A DNA stretch of 64,000 nucleotides from Vibrio europaeus (GCF_001695575.1 NZ_LUAX01000001.1:2108001-2172000); one strand, 5' to 3'. Numbered from the stretch's first letter, positions 28,872-40,026 are shown. Notes: generated by a model from the letters alone, not told the origin. Program-made: numbers and translations.

Positions 28872-31331
28872 TTAAACTCCTAGCTTCCAACCTAATGTAC
28901 GCATCACGTCTGAGAAAACGCCTGCCGCTGTTACTTCAGTACCCGCACCGTAACCGCGTAATACAAGCGGAATTGGTTGGTAGTAGCGGCTGTAGAATGC
29001 CAGTGCGTTCTCACCATCTTTAATCTTAAACATTGGATCGTTTTCATCTACTGCGGCAATGCTTACTCGGCATTGGCCATCTGAAATTTCACCCACATAA
29101 CGCAGTACTTTGCCCTCTTCGGCAGCTTGAGCAGATTGCTGTTTAAAGTAAGCGTCCGCTTCTGGAAGACGAGCCATAAACTCTTCTACGCTGCCTGAAT
29201 CATCAAAGCCAGGTGGCAGAGCTTGATCGACGATCACATCTTCAAGCTCAAGGTTCATACCCGCTTCACGTGCAAGAATAAGTAGCTTACGCGCTACATC
29301 CATACCTGAAAGGTCGTCACGTGGGTCAGGCTCTGTAAAGCCATTGTCTTTGGCAATGTTGGTGGCTTGGCTTAGCGTCATACCTTCATCAAGCTTACCG
29401 AAAATATAAGAGAGTGAACCAGACAAGATGCCGCTAAAGCGTTCAAGTTCATCACCCGCAGAAATAAGGTTCTGTAGGTTTTCGATAACAGGCAGACCAG
29501 CACCGACCGTTGTTTCGTACATTAGTTTACGGCGTGAACTACGAGCAACATCGCGAAGTTGATGGTAGTAAGCCATGCTTGACGTATTGGCTTTCTTGTT
29601 TGGTGTGACAACGTGGAAGCCAGCGGCTAAGAAATCGGCATATTGATTGGCGATAGATTCACTCGAAGTACAATCCACCAGCACAGGGTTGATAATGTGG
29701 TTACGCTGAACAAGAGAAATCAGGCGCGCCAATGTAAATTCTTCGGAAGCATCTTTCATGCGATCACGCCAATGATCGAGAGGTAACCCTTCACTATCTA
29801 GCAATAGCCCTTTGCTGTTTGCTAGGCCACATACTCGAAGGACAATGCCTTTTTCTGCCAATTTAGCTTGCTGACGCTGAATCTGATCCACCAGTTCACC
29901 ACCGACACCGCCAACACCAACCACAAAGACATCAAGGAAGTGTTTCGAGTTAAATAGATTCTCATGACACGCTTTGATCGCTTCAGAGATCTTATCTTCC
30001 GGAATCACCGCTGAAATAGCACGCTCCGAAGAACCTTGTGCGATAGCGACAATGTTGACGTTTACTTCAGCTAGAGAAGAGAAGAATTGCGAAGCCACAC
30101 CACGTGATGTGCGCATGCCGTCACCCACTAGCGTTACGATAGCCACGTCACTGATAAATTCGACAGGCTCTAGTAGACCGTCTTTCAGCTCAAGCTCGAA
30201 AGTCTCGCTCAGTGCTTGCTCAGCAATGTCTTTGTCTTGTGCTTCAATACAGAAACTGATGCTGTATTCAGAAGAAGACTGAGTAATCAGCACAATAGAG
30301 ACACCTGCTGAAGACATTGCCCCGAACACTCGGCTCGCCATGCCAACCATGCCTTTCATACCTGGGCCAGACACGTTAACCATTGTTAGGTCGCTAAGCG
30401 TCGTGATCCCTTTAATGGCGAGGTTGTCTTCACCTGTATCTTGACCGATTAAAGTCCCCGCTCCTTGTGGGTTAAAGCTGTTTTTAATTAAACAAGGAAT
30501 GTGGAACTGAGCGATAGGCGCAATGGTTTTAGGGTGCAGAACGGAAGCACCAAAGTAAGAAAGTTCCATTGCTTCTTGATAACTGAGCGATTTAAGTAGA
30601 CGCGCATCATCTACTAGGCGAGGGTCACAGTTGTAGACACCATCTACGTCAGTCCAAATCTCACAGCAATCCGCGCGTAGACACGCAGCCAATACTGCCG
30701 CTGAGTAATCTGAGCCGTTTCGACCTAGCGTGACCAACTCGCCATCTTCATTACCCGCAGTAAAACCAGGCATGATATTGACGTGACCTTGAGGAAGAGG
30801 GTTTTGGCGGAAGTTTTGCGTTGAAACTTCAACATCAACCATCGCTTCTAAATACTCACCGCGAGCAAATAGATACTGAACAGGATCAATCAGACTTGCC
30901 GCTTGCCCTTTCGCTTCTAATACCGCCTTCATTAGTTGGATAGAAACGCGCTCTCCTTTACTGATAATGCGTGCATTAACGTTGTCTGGGCACATGCCTA
31001 AAAGGTTGATGCCATGAACGAATTGACGTAACTGGGTTAGAGAAGTTTTAACTTGGTTGTCGTAACCACTGCCATCAATATTTGGCAGCACTTGTTTGAT
31101 ATCTTGGAAAAGGTCGCGGAAAGAATCTTCGAGCTCAGCAATTTGTAGCTCAGCCTCACCATTTTTTAACGCGCCTTCAATCACAGAAACTAACTTGTTG
31201 GTGGTTTTTCCCGGTGCTGAAAGCACAACCGCCACTTCTTCTTGCTGGGCATTATTAGCAATGATATCTGCCGCTCTTAAAAAACGATCAGCATCCGCTA
31301 ATGATGAACCTCCAAACTTTAAAACTCGCAT
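28872..31331 (-). CDS. thrA: Bifunctional aspartokinase / homoserine dehydrogenase I
   Basis: 819 residues. The aspartate kinase domain ([16 protein letters not shown] at the start; [16 protein letters not shown]) is followed by two ACT-type regulatory domains (about 310-460) and a homoserine dehydrogenase domain from about 465 ([41 protein letters not shown]). It catalyses the first and third steps toward threonine and is normally threonine-inhibited. ATG 31331 is chosen because GGAGGAAGGG lies directly before it and it matches the E. coli start; a 7-residue extension would enter the leader. Expression should follow the attenuator upstream. Confidence 0.97.
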   Translation of the reverse strand: MRVLKFGGSSLADADRFLRAADIIANNAQQEEVAVVLSAPGKTTNKLVSVIEGALKNGEAELQIAELEDSFRDLFQDIKQVLPNIDGSGYDNQVKTSLTQLRQFVHGINLLGMCPDNVNARIISKGERVSIQLMKAVLEAKGQAASLIDPVQYLFARGEYLEAMVDVEVSTQNFRQNPLPQGHVNIMPGFTAGNEDGELVTLGRNGSDYSAAVLAACLRADCCEIWTDVDGVYNCDPRLVDDARLLKSLSYQEAMELSYFGASVLHPKTIAPIAQFHIPCLIKNSFNPQGAGTLIGQDTGEDNLAIKGITTLSDLTMVNVSGPGMKGMVGMASRVFGAMSSAGVSIVLITQSSSEYSISFCIEAQDKDIAEQALSETFELELKDGLLEPVEFISDVAIVTLVGDGMRTSRGVASQFFSSLAEVNVNIVAIAQGSSERAISAVIPEDKISEAIKACHENLFNSKHFLDVFVVGVGGVGGELVDQIQRQQAKLAEKGIVLRVCGLANSKGLLLDSEGLPLDHWRDRMKDASEEFTLARLISLVQRNHIINPVLVDCTSSESIANQYADFLAAGFHVVTPNKKANTSSMAYYHQLRDVARSSRRKLMYETTVGAGLPVIENLQNLISAGDELERFSGILSGSLSYIFGKLDEGMTLSQATNIAKDNGFTEPDPRDDLSGMDVARKLLILAREAGMNLELEDVIVDQALPPGFDDSGSVEEFMARLPEADAYFKQQSAQAAEEGKVLRYVGEISDGQCRVSIAAVDENDPMFKIKDGENALAFYSRYYQPIPLVLRGYGAGTEVTAAGVFSDVMRTLGWKLGV

Positions 31332-31363
31332 CCCTTCCTCCAAATAGGTCATAAATTGGCATA

Positions 31364-31401
31364 AAAAAAGGCCTGTATCTGGTGGGATACAGGCCTTTTT
31401 T
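31364..31401 (-). terminator. thr operon attenuator
   Basis: A perfect 16-bp stem (31364-31379 with 31386-31401) and 6-nt loop, with U runs on the minus strand, sit between the leader peptide stop and thrA. This is the transcription attenuator controlled by translation of the leader peptide. Confidence 0.9.
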
Positions 31402-31415
31402 AAAATTTCTTTCGC

Positions 31416-31490
31416 TTAGCAGCCTGCCCCAACAATAGCGATGTCGGTAATAATAATGGTTGTGGTCATTACTGGGCGTTGATGCTGCAT
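31416..31490 (-). CDS. thrL: thr operon leader peptide
   Basis: 24-codon reading frame ending 15 bp before the attenuator stem. Codons 9-19 read TTTIIITDIAI, so threonine and isoleucine codons dominate, as in E. coli ThrL. Shortage of charged tRNA-Thr or tRNA-Ile would stall the ribosome here and allow thrABC transcription. The upstream site (TTAAGAA) is weak; an internal ATG at codon 8 could also start a 17-residue version. The sequence differs from the E. coli peptide but keeps the ending GAG before a final Cys. Confidence 0.88.
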   Translation of the reverse strand: MQHQRPVMTTTIIITDIAIVGAGC

Positions 31491-31764
31491 ATTCTTAATT
31501 ATCTTTACGATGTGTGTTTGCTTACTTATACGTTTACCTTATTTTTCCTGCTCTCGTCAACGAAAAGTTACTATTTTTTGTTCACACTCAGGCTCACTCG
31601 CATTCACAACCTCTCATCATGTTAATCATTGATTGCAACAACTAATGAAACCATTAGCACATATCATAATAACTAATTGCTATATAAAACTTGCAACTAG
31701 TTTGTTCGTTTTATGCTTTAATTAGTTTTGCAGTGGAAAGCAGACAATAACAAAGGAGTGGCAT

Positions 31765-32226
31765 ATGAAAATAATACTAAGCCTGTCAGCGCTACTATGC
31801 GCATGCCCGTTGTTTGCAACCGAGCTGCCTCCCTTACCTTCTCAGCAATCCACTTCGCCACATAAGATCTTTTTATCGACTGAAAACGATCAATATGATT
31901 TTGATTCTTGGAAAATTGATGGTGGCTACTCTTACAATCTATTCGACAAAGTCGATCTTTATGTCGGCGCGCGACTTAACAATAACGATAAGATCAATGA
32001 AACAGGTTTTCTTAGTGGCGTGAGTTACCAATTGACACCAAGAGTCTCAGTACAAAGTACCTTGCACTCTTACAGCGATGAGACCTTATCAGAAGGGAAA
32101 GAATCCAGTATCGCGGCCGAGGTATCGAGCCGGATGAAACTAACAGACAATCTAGATGTGCACGCCACTCTCGACTACCAAGAGTGGCAAAAAGGAGTTG
32201 AAGTAGGGCTAGGCTTTAGGTTCTAG
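31765..32226 (+). CDS. Small outer-membrane beta-barrel-like protein
   Basis: 153 residues with a Sec signal peptide (cleavage probably after LFA, about residue 19). The mature chain has alternating polar/aromatic strands ([53 protein letters not shown]) and ends in GLGFRF with C-terminal Phe, the usual outer-membrane insertion signal. I do not recognise a named family. A good ribosome-binding site (AAAGGAG) precedes ATG 31765. It is convergent with the RraA-like gene; the two stop codons share the bases CTAG. Confidence 0.75.
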   Translation: MKIILSLSALLCACPLFATELPPLPSQQSTSPHKIFLSTENDQYDFDSWKIDGGYSYNLFDKVDLYVGARLNNNDKINETGFLSGVSYQLTPRVSVQSTLHSYSDETLSEGKESSIAAEVSSRMKLTDNLDVHATLDYQEWQKGVEVGLGFRF

Positions 32227-32708
32227 CTCCAATCTAGCATTTCGGTAGACATCAAGACACCATTCCAATCCGCATAAATATAATCGCCCGGTTGAATCAT
32301 CTGGTTATGTATTGTCAGTGTGACATTCACTTCCCCAGCACCACGTTTCTCTGTCTTAAATGGACAAGTCCCCAAGGCTTTAATACCCAACTCCATTTCG
32401 GCCATCATGCCGACATCTCGAACGGCACCATTGACGATCACACCTTCCCAGTTGTTATCGATAGCCAAGATCGCCAGTTGATCGCCTAATAACGCTTTCT
32501 GACAAGAGCCATGTCCATCAACAACCAGTACTTTTCCTGTACCATCTTGGCTCAGCATTTCTCTAACTTTTGAATTATCGTGATAACAGCGCACCGTGAC
32601 AATTTCGCCGTAAAAGGCAAACTTTTGACCAAAGCTGTGCAGAGGTAACTCTAACAGAGTGACCTTATCTTCATGCTTATCACAAATATCAGGGGTTATA
32701 TCTTTCAT
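32223..32708 (-). CDS. RraA-like protein (aldolase-fold family)
   Basis: 161 residues, the RraA length. Family segments: [34 protein letters not shown] (with the conserved Arg and Asp) and [14 protein letters not shown]. The family includes RraA, which inhibits RNase E, and HMG/CHA aldolases with the same fold. The sequence is divergent from E. coli RraA, so either role is possible and many annotators call it a putative 4-hydroxy-4-methyl-2-oxoglutarate aldolase. ATG 32708 follows GGAGGAAAA; seven codons of extension are rejected. The DUF3293 gene lies 37 bp upstream on the same strand. Confidence 0.85.
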   Translation of the reverse strand: MKDITPDICDKHEDKVTLLELPLHSFGQKFAFYGEIVTVRCYHDNSKVREMLSQDGTGKVLVVDGHGSCQKALLGDQLAILAIDNNWEGVIVNGAVRDVGMMAEMELGIKALGTCPFKTEKRGAGEVNVTLTIHNQMIQPGDYIYADWNGVLMSTEMLDWS

Positions 32709-32745
32709 TTTTCCTCCATGAACTTCCAAAATTAAAAATCGAATC

Positions 32746-33135
32746 CTATCGACAGCGGCTGCGCCAATTGCCTAACGCAACTTTGCTTTGTTCTTCTAAG
32801 CAGGAAAGTAGAAATAGCCTCTCTCCTTCGACATAATAGATGGCGTTTTGCTGGTATTTTCGCCCCAACTCTAGCGCCTCGTGTTGGCTAATTTGAACAG
32901 CAAAACTCTCTTCAAGCCAAGAAAAATCCTCATTGCCCACTTGGACACCACACCAACAAGTATGGCTCACTTCTTGAGCTAAGTGTTGATTATTTCTGTC
33001 ATTATCACTTTTTGACAGCCAAATACTTTTTGGGTTCCAAGCTGTAATAATAGCAAACTGGCTGCACATTAGTTGTCGCTCGAAACGAAAGTAAGGATCG
33101 CAGTAGGCCTGCCAGAGAACAGAATCAATTGCCAT
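32746..33135 (-). CDS. DUF3293 domain protein
   Basis: 129-residue cytoplasmic protein without signal peptide or membrane segment. It fits the DUF3293 pattern: [11 protein letters not shown] near residue 27, a central WLEESFAV and a C-terminal [26 protein letters not shown]. No function is known for the family. It forms a small minus-strand unit with the RraA-like gene and is divergent from arcA across a 334-bp gap. Confidence 0.8.
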   Translation of the reverse strand: MAIDSVLWQAYCDPYFRFERQLMCSQFAIITAWNPKSIWLSKSDNDRNNQHLAQEVSHTCWCGVQVGNEDFSWLEESFAVQISQHEALELGRKYQQNAIYYVEGERLFLLSCLEEQSKVALGNWRSRCR

Positions 33136-33191
33136 AAAACCACAAGTTATACATTTAATAGATACTATTAATATTTGTTACATTCTAACTC

Positions 33192-33205
33192 TTGATATAA
33201 ATCAA
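33192..33205. promoter_or_regulatory. Consensus FNR site upstream of arcA
   Basis: TTGAT-ATAA-ATCAA matches the FNR consensus perfectly in both half-sites, 265 bp before arcA and 57 bp before the divergent DUF3293 gene. E. coli arcA is activated by Fnr, so arcA is the likely target. The rest of the 33136-33469 gap holds an A/T-rich possible -10 (TATAGAAT near 33255) and nothing else I can support. Confidence 0.75.
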
Positions 33206-33469
33206 CAAAGTGATTGGAATTAACATTTCTACGTTGTTAGCATGCTGTTAACATTATAGAATCCGCCTCAAAGACTAGTAGAATGCAGAGGATTAGGGAT
33301 CTCTTCAGCGTAGAAGCGTAGAAAAGCAGCACCAAGGATGGCGGGCGATCAAAGAGAGTGTATTTTTACAGTCTTTGGTTTATTATCAACATCACATTAC
33401 CTGTATGTTATGTTTTTGCCTAGAATTTATTCTATTAGCACAAATTTTTCACAAGTTTAGGTACCGCCA

Positions 33470-34186
33470 ATGCAAACCCCGCACATTCTTATTGTTGAAG
33501 ATGAGCAAGTAACTCGTAACACTCTAAAGAGTATTTTTGAAGCAGAGGGATACGCTGTTTTTGAGGCCAGTGACGGTGAAGAGATGCACCAGGTGCTGTC
33601 TGATAACCAAGTAAACTTGGTCATTATGGACATCAACCTACCAGGCAAGAATGGTCTACTGCTCGCTCGCGAACTGCGTGAGCAAGCTAACGTTGCACTA
33701 ATGTTCTTAACAGGCCGTGACAATGAAGTTGATAAGATTCTTGGTCTAGAAATCGGTGCTGACGATTACATCACTAAACCGTTTAACCCACGTGAACTGA
33801 CTATCCGTGCTCGCAACCTACTGAATCGCTCGATGAATTCAAGCGCAGTTAGCGAAGAGAAGCGTAGCGTAGAGAAATATGAGTTCAATGGTTGGGTACT
33901 TGATATCAACAGTCGCTCACTGGTTAGCCCAAGCGGCGATGGCTACAAGCTACCGCGTTCTGAGTTCCGTGCTCTACTTCACTTCTGTGAAAACCCTGGC
34001 AAGATTCAGACACGCGCAGACCTGCTGAAGAAAATGACAGGTCGCGAACTTAAGCCACACGACCGTACTGTTGACGTAACGATTCGTCGTATTCGTAAGC
34101 ACTTTGAATCAGTTTCTGGTACACCAGAAATCATTGCAACGATTCACGGTGAAGGCTACCGCTTCTGCGGTGATCTAGAAGAATAA
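33470..34186 (+). CDS. arcA: Two-component response regulator ArcA
   Basis: 238 residues, standard length. The receiver domain (1-120) has acidic pocket EDE at 10-12, phospho-acceptor Asp54 ([12 protein letters not shown]) and the [14 protein letters not shown] segment. The OmpR-type winged helix (about 135-234) ends in [12 protein letters not shown] and [17 protein letters not shown]. With the ArcB sensor kinase (not in the window) it represses aerobic respiratory genes when quinones are reduced. Neighbourhood with thrLABC is the same as in E. coli. Confidence 0.97.
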   Translation: MQTPHILIVEDEQVTRNTLKSIFEAEGYAVFEASDGEEMHQVLSDNQVNLVIMDINLPGKNGLLLARELREQANVALMFLTGRDNEVDKILGLEIGADDYITKPFNPRELTIRARNLLNRSMNSSAVSEEKRSVEKYEFNGWVLDINSRSLVSPSGDGYKLPRSEFRALLHFCENPGKIQTRADLLKKMTGRELKPHDRTVDVTIRRIRKHFESVSGTPEIIATIHGEGYRFCGDLEE

Positions 34187-34208
34187 GTGATACCGCACTT
34201 ACCAATTT

Positions 34209-34234
34209 AAAATGGAGCCGTTTGGCTCCATTTT
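34209..34234 (+). terminator. Terminator after arcA
   Basis: AAAATGGAGCC / GGCTCCATTTT, 11-bp stem, loop GTTT, followed by more T; 22 bp after the arcA stop. Confidence 0.9.
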
Positions 34235-34274
34235 TTGTTTCTAGACTTTCTAGTCTGGCTAAACTGCTACCTAC

Positions 34275-34304
34275 AAAAATGCTCGCTAATTAGCGAGCAT
34301 TTTT
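34275..34304 (-). terminator. Terminator after hldE
   Basis: A 30-bp perfect palindrome (AAAAATGCTCGCTAA and its complement) between arcA and the hldE stop, with A and T runs at its ends; it can act in both directions. Confidence 0.85.
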
Positions 34305-34334
34305 CATTCGTTGTTAGGGTCTTATGACTCTCGG

Positions 34335-35765
34335 TTAGCCGCGGCCACCTTTGATAGCATCGATGATCTCAGTTGTTGAACAACCATCTTCAAAGTTAAG
34401 GACTTTAACTTCACCACCATTAGCGATCACTTCTTTACCACCCGCAATCTCTTCAGGCTTGTAGTCTCCGCCTTTTACTAGCAAGTCAGGTAGAACTTCA
34501 GAAATCAAGCGCTGCGGCGTGTCTTCACCGAAAGGCACCACCCAATCAACCGCACCAAGGCCAGCTAATACGGCCATACGACGATCAGTAGGGTTCACCG
34601 GGCGGCCAGGGCCTTTAAGGCGTTTCACTGATTCATCGGTATTGACAGCAACAATCAAGCGATCGCCTAGCTCAGCAGCGTGGTTTAGGTAAGAAACATG
34701 GCCTGCGTGAAGAATATCAAAACAGCCATTGGTCATGACAACCTTCTCGCCTTTTGATTGTGCTTTCTTAACCGCTTCAATCAGCGCCTGCTCACCAATC
34801 ACACCAAAGTCGGTATCTTGGCTACCATGTACCGCTTCGGCAAGCTCAATGGTTGAAACTGTTGATGTACCTAGCTTACCAACAACAACGCCAGCGGCAG
34901 CATTAGCAAGTGCACAAGCTTGATCTAACGGTTTACCCGCTGCGACAGAGGCAGCCAGTACCGAAATAACCGTATCACCCGCACCCGTTACGTCGTAGAC
35001 TTCTTTCGCTTGAGTTGGAAGGTGGAAAGGTTCTTGACCACGGCGTAGTAGTGTCATGCCATGCTCGCTGCGAGTCACCAGTAGTGCTTCGAAGTCAAAT
35101 TCTTCAATCAGTGCTAAGCCTTTCTCGACTAGCTCTTGGTCCGTTTTTACCTTACCAACAACATGCTCAAATTCCACCATGTTTGGTGTCAGTAGCGTCG
35201 CACCACGGTAACGTTCAAAGTCTGCACCTTTCGGGTCGATAAATACCGGCACTTTAGCGGCGCGTGCTTTTTGGATGAACTGCTGAACATGCTCTAGTGC
35301 ACCTTTAGCGTAATCAGATAGCACCACTGACTTCACTTTTGGTAACGCTTGTTCCATACGATCGAGAATCAGCTCAGCATCAACGTTTTCAAATTTGTCT
35401 TCAAAGTCTAAACGAATCAGTTGCTGGCCACGGCTTAATACGCGCAGCTTAGTAATTGTTGGGTAGTTTGGCAGTCCAACAAAATCACACTTCACTTTTA
35501 GAGCAGAAAGCGTCTCATTAAGTACTTTGGCAGGTTCATCAATCCCTGTTAAACCAACAATATGAGCATGACCACCAAGAGAGGCGATATTCATCGCAAC
35601 GTTGGCAGCACCACCAGGACGCTCTTCATTGTTTTCTACTTTTACTACAGGTACTGGTGCTTCTGGTGAAATACGACCCGTCGGCCCATACCAATAGCGA
35701 TCTAACATCACGTCGCCGATAATAAGCACGCCAGAATCACTGTAGTTCGGTAGGATTGGCTTCAT
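34335..35765 (-). CDS. hldE: Bifunctional heptose-7-phosphate kinase / heptose-1-phosphate adenylyltransferase
   Basis: 476-residue fusion enzyme making ADP-heptose for the LPS inner core. The N-terminal PfkB-type kinase (1-320) has [17 protein letters not shown] and the active-site [16 protein letters not shown]. The C-terminal nucleotidyltransferase (about 345-476) has [16 protein letters not shown]. It lies 52 bp downstream of glnE on the same strand, as in E. coli. Confidence 0.97.
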   Translation of the reverse strand: MKPILPNYSDSGVLIIGDVMLDRYWYGPTGRISPEAPVPVVKVENNEERPGGAANVAMNIASLGGHAHIVGLTGIDEPAKVLNETLSALKVKCDFVGLPNYPTITKLRVLSRGQQLIRLDFEDKFENVDAELILDRMEQALPKVKSVVLSDYAKGALEHVQQFIQKARAAKVPVFIDPKGADFERYRGATLLTPNMVEFEHVVGKVKTDQELVEKGLALIEEFDFEALLVTRSEHGMTLLRRGQEPFHLPTQAKEVYDVTGAGDTVISVLAASVAAGKPLDQACALANAAAGVVVGKLGTSTVSTIELAEAVHGSQDTDFGVIGEQALIEAVKKAQSKGEKVVMTNGCFDILHAGHVSYLNHAAELGDRLIVAVNTDESVKRLKGPGRPVNPTDRRMAVLAGLGAVDWVVPFGEDTPQRLISEVLPDLLVKGGDYKPEEIAGGKEVIANGGEVKVLNFEDGCSTTEIIDAIKGGRG

Positions 35766-35817
35766 TGTGGTTCTCCAAATTCTAATTCGGGCAAGAGTTT
35801 AGCATAAAGGCTCGACG

Positions 35818-38658
35818 TTATTCTAACCACTCGTGCCATAGCTTAGTCACAAGCTCACGCTCTTTGACCAATTTTTCGTCTGCCACATCGGCATCGAGGT
35901 TTAATAAGTTGCGGTGATGTATCTGATCTCGCATTGTCGTGTAGGCATGAGTGAGCGCCATGGCAGCTCCTTCATCCATAATGCCTTGTGCCATCATGCT
36001 TTCAAATATACGTACATTGTCACTCCAACGAGTAAGCTTAGGCTTTTGATGACTGTAACGTAAGACAAGGTATTGAGCTAAAAATTCAACGTCGGTGATA
36101 CCACCCGGATCTTGTTTAAGCATAAAGCGCCCTGCTTTCTTACCGCCCAAGTGATCACGCATTTTGACCCGCATTTCTGAAACATCTTTAACCAGTTTAG
36201 CTTCATCGCGCTCTAGGCAAAGAATATCGTGGCGAGTTTGTGCAAATGCTTGCTGCAGGGGAGCATCCCCAAAAATCATACGCGCCCGAACTAATGCCTG
36301 ATGCTCCCAAGTCCAAGCCTCATCACGCTGATACTCGTCAAATGCATCAGTAGGGCTTACCAACAAGCCAGAAGCGCCAGAAGGGCGTAAGCGCGTATCG
36401 ACTTCATACAATATCCCTGACGCGGTTCGCGTAGAGAAGATATGAATTACCCGTTGCGCTAAGCGTAAATAGAACTGGCGGCCATCAATCTCTTTCTTGC
36501 CGTCGGTATAAACATGTACCGGGCAGTCATGCATAAAGACGATATCTAAGTCCGAGTTATAGCCAAGCTCCCACCCCCCTACTTTACCGTAGCCCACCAC
36601 TGCAAAGCCTTTGCCATCGCGCTCTTTAATATGAGTCGGTTCACCATATTTCTCGGTCATCTGTAGCCAAGCTTGGCTGACTACCGACTCAACGATCGCT
36701 TCTGCAAGGTAAGTTAAGTGATCACTCACTTTCATCACAGGTAAAACACCCGCAATATCTGCTGCTGCAATTCTTAAGATACAGATCTGCTTAAACTGAC
36801 GCAGCGCCTCCATCTGCTGCTCCATATCATCTTCTGGGATGCGAGCAAGGAAGTCGCGCAGTTCCGTGCGATAACTTTCAAGTGGAACTGGGTTATATAG
36901 CTGCTGCGGGTCAATAAGCTCATCAAGCAAGATTGGATAACGACCCAGTTGCTCAGAAATCATCGGGCTTGCGGTACACAAACGAACTAGCTGGACTAGA
37001 GCCGCTTGGTGCTCATCGAGTAGTTCTAAATAGGTTGTTCGAGTGACAATCTTATGCAGTAAATGCAACACGCGCGGCAGGCCAAACTTAGCATCTTGAT
37101 GGCTATAGATGGCCGAGAAGATCTTCGGCATCAGCTTGTTGAGCACTTCACGGCCACGCGGGCCGAGGGTTTTTTTTGCCAGATCTTGCTTAAATTGGAT
37201 AATGGTTTGCGCCATTTGCTGCGGATCATCGGCTTGAATATCATGCTCTAAGATATGCTCAATTACATCTTGTTTGGCTGCCATATCCCACAGCTCGGTA
37301 AAGTGCTTGGCAATATCTTGCTGCTCTTCCTCTTCTTCACCGATCAAAGTGGCAAAAACAGCATGAACACTCGCCATATGCTGTTGCACTTCAGCAATAA
37401 GATCTTGCCACTGGCTATAGCCCATCGCCACCGCTAGTTGAAGCTGTTCAGTGTCCGATTCTGGCAAGGTCTGCGTTTGCTTATCTGCCATTGCCTGCAG
37501 TAAGTTTTCTAAGCGACGTAAAAACTTGTACGCATTGCGTAAGTGATCGGTTTCTTCGGTACTAAGCTGTTCTAACTCTTCAATCGCATCAAGTGTATCT
37601 AACAAGCCACGTTGGCGTAAGCTTGGTTCACGTCCACCGCGGATAAGCTGGAACACTTGAGCAATAAATTCAATTTCGCGTATGCCACCCGCACCAAGCT
37701 TAATATTGTTGCTTAGTCCGCGGCGACGCACTTCGCTACTGATCATCGATTTCATACGGCGCAATGATTGAATCGCACTAAAATCGATGTAGCGACGAAA
37801 CACAAATGGGCGTAGCATCTGGCGCAGTTCTTGGTATTCAGGGTACATCTCACGCCCCATCACACGAGCTTTGATCATCGCATAACGTTCCCAATCGCGC
37901 CCTTGCTCTTGGTAGTAATCTTCTAGTGCCGCGTAACTCATCACCAGTGGCCCGCTATCTCCAAACGGACGCAGGCGCATATCGACTCGGTAACAGAAAC
38001 CATCGAAAGTCTGCTGATCGAGCGCTTTAATAATTCTCTGACCTAGTCGAGTAAAAAATTGAGCATTAGCGATACTGCGACGAGCACCTTGAGTTTCACC
38101 GTTTTCTGGATAGGTAAAGATCAGATCGATATCCGATGAGAAATTAAGCTCACCACCACCGAGTTTACCCATACCAATAATCAACATAGGTTGCGCTTCA
38201 CCTTGCGCATTAGTCGGCGTCCCCCACAACTCACAGCATGCTTTGTACTGCCATTGGTAGGTTTCGAAAATCATCGCTTCTGCAAGCTGTGATAGGTGCT
38301 CTAAGCTCTGCTCTAATGGCCATGACGCCGTAAAATCTCGCCAGGCAATGTAAGTCATCTCTCGGTTACGAAACTGCCTTAACACACGGTGCCCCTGCAT
38401 TTCATCACTACACGATTCAAGTAACTGAGATAACCGTTGTCGGTACTGTTCGCAATGTGACTCTTCAGCCAACATGGCTGGAAGTGCTTGCACCAGTTCT
38501 TCATCGCTACTTAAAGTCTGGCCAATAAACTTACTCAAGCCAGTCACATAACCAAGCTGTTCTTTTAGATCCGTTGGCCAACCATTTAACGCTTGAGAGG
38601 TAGAGAGTGATTCCAGAGCAGAGTGAGAAATTGCAGTAAGACTTTCGGGCAGTTGCAT
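35818..38658 (-). CDS. glnE: Glutamine synthetase adenylyltransferase/deadenylase
   Basis: 946 residues with two related nucleotidyltransferase domains: GKLGGGELNFSSDIDLIF at about 170 for the deadenylating half and GKVGGWELGYNSDLDIVF at about 700 for the adenylating half. Each is followed by a helical GlnD_UR-type domain. It adjusts glutamine synthetase activity in response to PII. The catalytic GG-x11-DxD motifs are intact in both halves. It is upstream of hldE; in E. coli ygiF precedes it, but here a chemoreceptor and a K+ channel gene intervene. Confidence 0.97.
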   Translation of the reverse strand: MQLPESLTAISHSALESLSTSQALNGWPTDLKEQLGYVTGLSKFIGQTLSSDEELVQALPAMLAEESHCEQYRQRLSQLLESCSDEMQGHRVLRQFRNREMTYIAWRDFTASWPLEQSLEHLSQLAEAMIFETYQWQYKACCELWGTPTNAQGEAQPMLIIGMGKLGGGELNFSSDIDLIFTYPENGETQGARRSIANAQFFTRLGQRIIKALDQQTFDGFCYRVDMRLRPFGDSGPLVMSYAALEDYYQEQGRDWERYAMIKARVMGREMYPEYQELRQMLRPFVFRRYIDFSAIQSLRRMKSMISSEVRRRGLSNNIKLGAGGIREIEFIAQVFQLIRGGREPSLRQRGLLDTLDAIEELEQLSTEETDHLRNAYKFLRRLENLLQAMADKQTQTLPESDTEQLQLAVAMGYSQWQDLIAEVQQHMASVHAVFATLIGEEEEEQQDIAKHFTELWDMAAKQDVIEHILEHDIQADDPQQMAQTIIQFKQDLAKKTLGPRGREVLNKLMPKIFSAIYSHQDAKFGLPRVLHLLHKIVTRTTYLELLDEHQAALVQLVRLCTASPMISEQLGRYPILLDELIDPQQLYNPVPLESYRTELRDFLARIPEDDMEQQMEALRQFKQICILRIAAADIAGVLPVMKVSDHLTYLAEAIVESVVSQAWLQMTEKYGEPTHIKERDGKGFAVVGYGKVGGWELGYNSDLDIVFMHDCPVHVYTDGKKEIDGRQFYLRLAQRVIHIFSTRTASGILYEVDTRLRPSGASGLLVSPTDAFDEYQRDEAWTWEHQALVRARMIFGDAPLQQAFAQTRHDILCLERDEAKLVKDVSEMRVKMRDHLGGKKAGRFMLKQDPGGITDVEFLAQYLVLRYSHQKPKLTRWSDNVRIFESMMAQGIMDEGAAMALTHAYTTMRDQIHHRNLLNLDADVADEKLVKERELVTKLWHEWLE

Positions 38659-38720
38659 GATTCTTCCTTGTAGAAAAATACCAATCGAGAGAAGGGTAAC
38701 CCCTTATTTATACCAATAAA

Positions 38721-38750
38721 AAACGCCCACTAGTAGCCAGTGAGCGTTTA
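38721..38750 (-). terminator. Terminator after the chemoreceptor gene
   Basis: AAACGC-C-CACT / AGTG-A-GCGTTT imperfect stem with a 7-nt loop and an A run giving minus-strand U residues, 19 bp beyond the chemoreceptor stop. Confidence 0.7.
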
Positions 38751-38769
38751 TAAGGAGCAAGTTGAGAAG

Positions 38770-40026
38770 CTAGACTTTAAATGAAGTGATCTTCTTATCT
38801 AACTCTTCCGCGTTTTGCTGCATAATTTCAGACGTCTCAAGTAGCTCAGAAACCACTGTAACCGAGGCTTCAACTAACTCACGAACATTGGTTAAGTTTT
38901 GGTTCATTTCACCAGCCACACTACTCTGTTGGCCTGCTGCGGTTGCGATTTGGAAGTTCATATCATTGATCTGGTTTACTTGACCAACAATACCATCCAG
39001 TTCACTACCTGCATTAGTAACAAGTTCTACCCCTTCTGCCGCTTCTACTACGCTTTTCTCCATCAACTCAACTGCCGAGTTTGCGCTCGACTGGAGCTGA
39101 GTAATCATCTCTTGAATTTCTACGGTCGCTTGTTGGGTGCGCTGCGCAAGGTTACGCACTTCATCGGCCACCACAGCAAAGCCGCGACCCGCTTCACCCG
39201 CTCGGGCAGCCTCAATAGCAGCATTCAAAGCCAATAGGTTAGTCTGCTCTGAAATACCTTGAATGGTGCCGACCACGCTACCGATAGAGTCAACGCTCTC
39301 TTCTACTTGGTTCACCGCTTGGGCAGAAGCCGAAATGTCTTGTGACAGCTCACTAATCTTAACTACAGTATCTTGAACAAAGCGCTGACCAGTTTCCGCC
39401 TGACCTGAAGCATTTTCCGTCAATGACGAGGCATTCTGTGCGTGATCCGCAACGGTCTGTACCGTCGAGCTCATTTCACTCATCGCCGTTGCAAGCTGAT
39501 CGATCTCATTGAATTCTTCCTGCGCCGACTCTTTGGTTTCAGACATGCTAAGCGTCATCACTTCGGTCAACCCAGCCAATTCCTGTGAAGAATCAACCTG
39601 CAATTTAATCATCTCTTGCAGTTGAACTCGGGTTTTTTCTAACTCACGTGCGACATCACCGTACTCATCTTTACATTCCATTTCGATTGGCACTGATAAG
39701 TCTTTCTCAGCCATGGTTCTAATCGAGTCGCTAAGGTATTGAGTCTGGCGCAGCATCACGCGTGCAGCAAATAACAGAAGGACAACGAAGACCACTATCA
39801 TGATGACGGTTTGCCATACAACCTGGACTAGATAGGCTTCATAGTGCTGTTGTGCTACTTGCGCATTTTGTGTTGCTGCTAGCAGTGCTTCATAAAACGT
39901 GCTCGCATCCCACAACTGCTTACCGATGATCAATAACGTACTGAACACCATCAGCATTACCATTTTAGGAACAAGGCGAATATCCGTGATCACGCGTTCC
40001 CATGGCTTAAATGCCATCTTGGTCAT
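38770..40026 (-). CDS. Methyl-accepting chemotaxis protein with minimal periplasmic loop
   Basis: 418 residues. TM1 is at about 20-38 and TM2 at about 72-92, leaving only some 33 residues outside. A HAMP-like linker (about 93-145) and a long coiled-coil signalling domain follow, with the invariant hairpin tip [21 protein letters not shown] and [15 protein letters not shown]. Without a ligand-binding periplasmic domain the receptor probably senses through the membrane, the HAMP region or another protein. No C-terminal CheR-binding pentapeptide is visible. Start M1 has GGAG about 10 bp upstream. Confidence 0.92.
   Translation of the reverse strand: MTKMAFKPWERVITDIRLVPKMVMLMVFSTLLIIGKQLWDASTFYEALLAATQNAQVAQQHYEAYLVQVVWQTVIMIVVFVVLLLFAARVMLRQTQYLSDSIRTMAEKDLSVPIEMECKDEYGDVARELEKTRVQLQEMIKLQVDSSQELAGLTEVMTLSMSETKESAQEEFNEIDQLATAMSEMSSTVQTVADHAQNASSLTENASGQAETGQRFVQDTVVKISELSQDISASAQAVNQVEESVDSIGSVVGTIQGISEQTNLLALNAAIEAARAGEAGRGFAVVADEVRNLAQRTQQATVEIQEMITQLQSSANSAVELMEKSVVEAAEGVELVTNAGSELDGIVGQVNQINDMNFQIATAAGQQSSVAGEMNQNLTNVRELVEASVTVVSELLETSEIMQQNAEELDKKITSFKV

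Noticed and set aside
32223..32708. Naming this gene rraA outright
   Set aside because: The fold family is clear, but the sequence is too divergent from E. coli RraA to choose between RNase E inhibitor and aldolase without a search.
38670..38720. Possible second copy of the ATACCAAT-ended MITE after glnE
   Set aside because: Only the short ATACCAAT word recurs here; the inner sequence and a paired end are absent.
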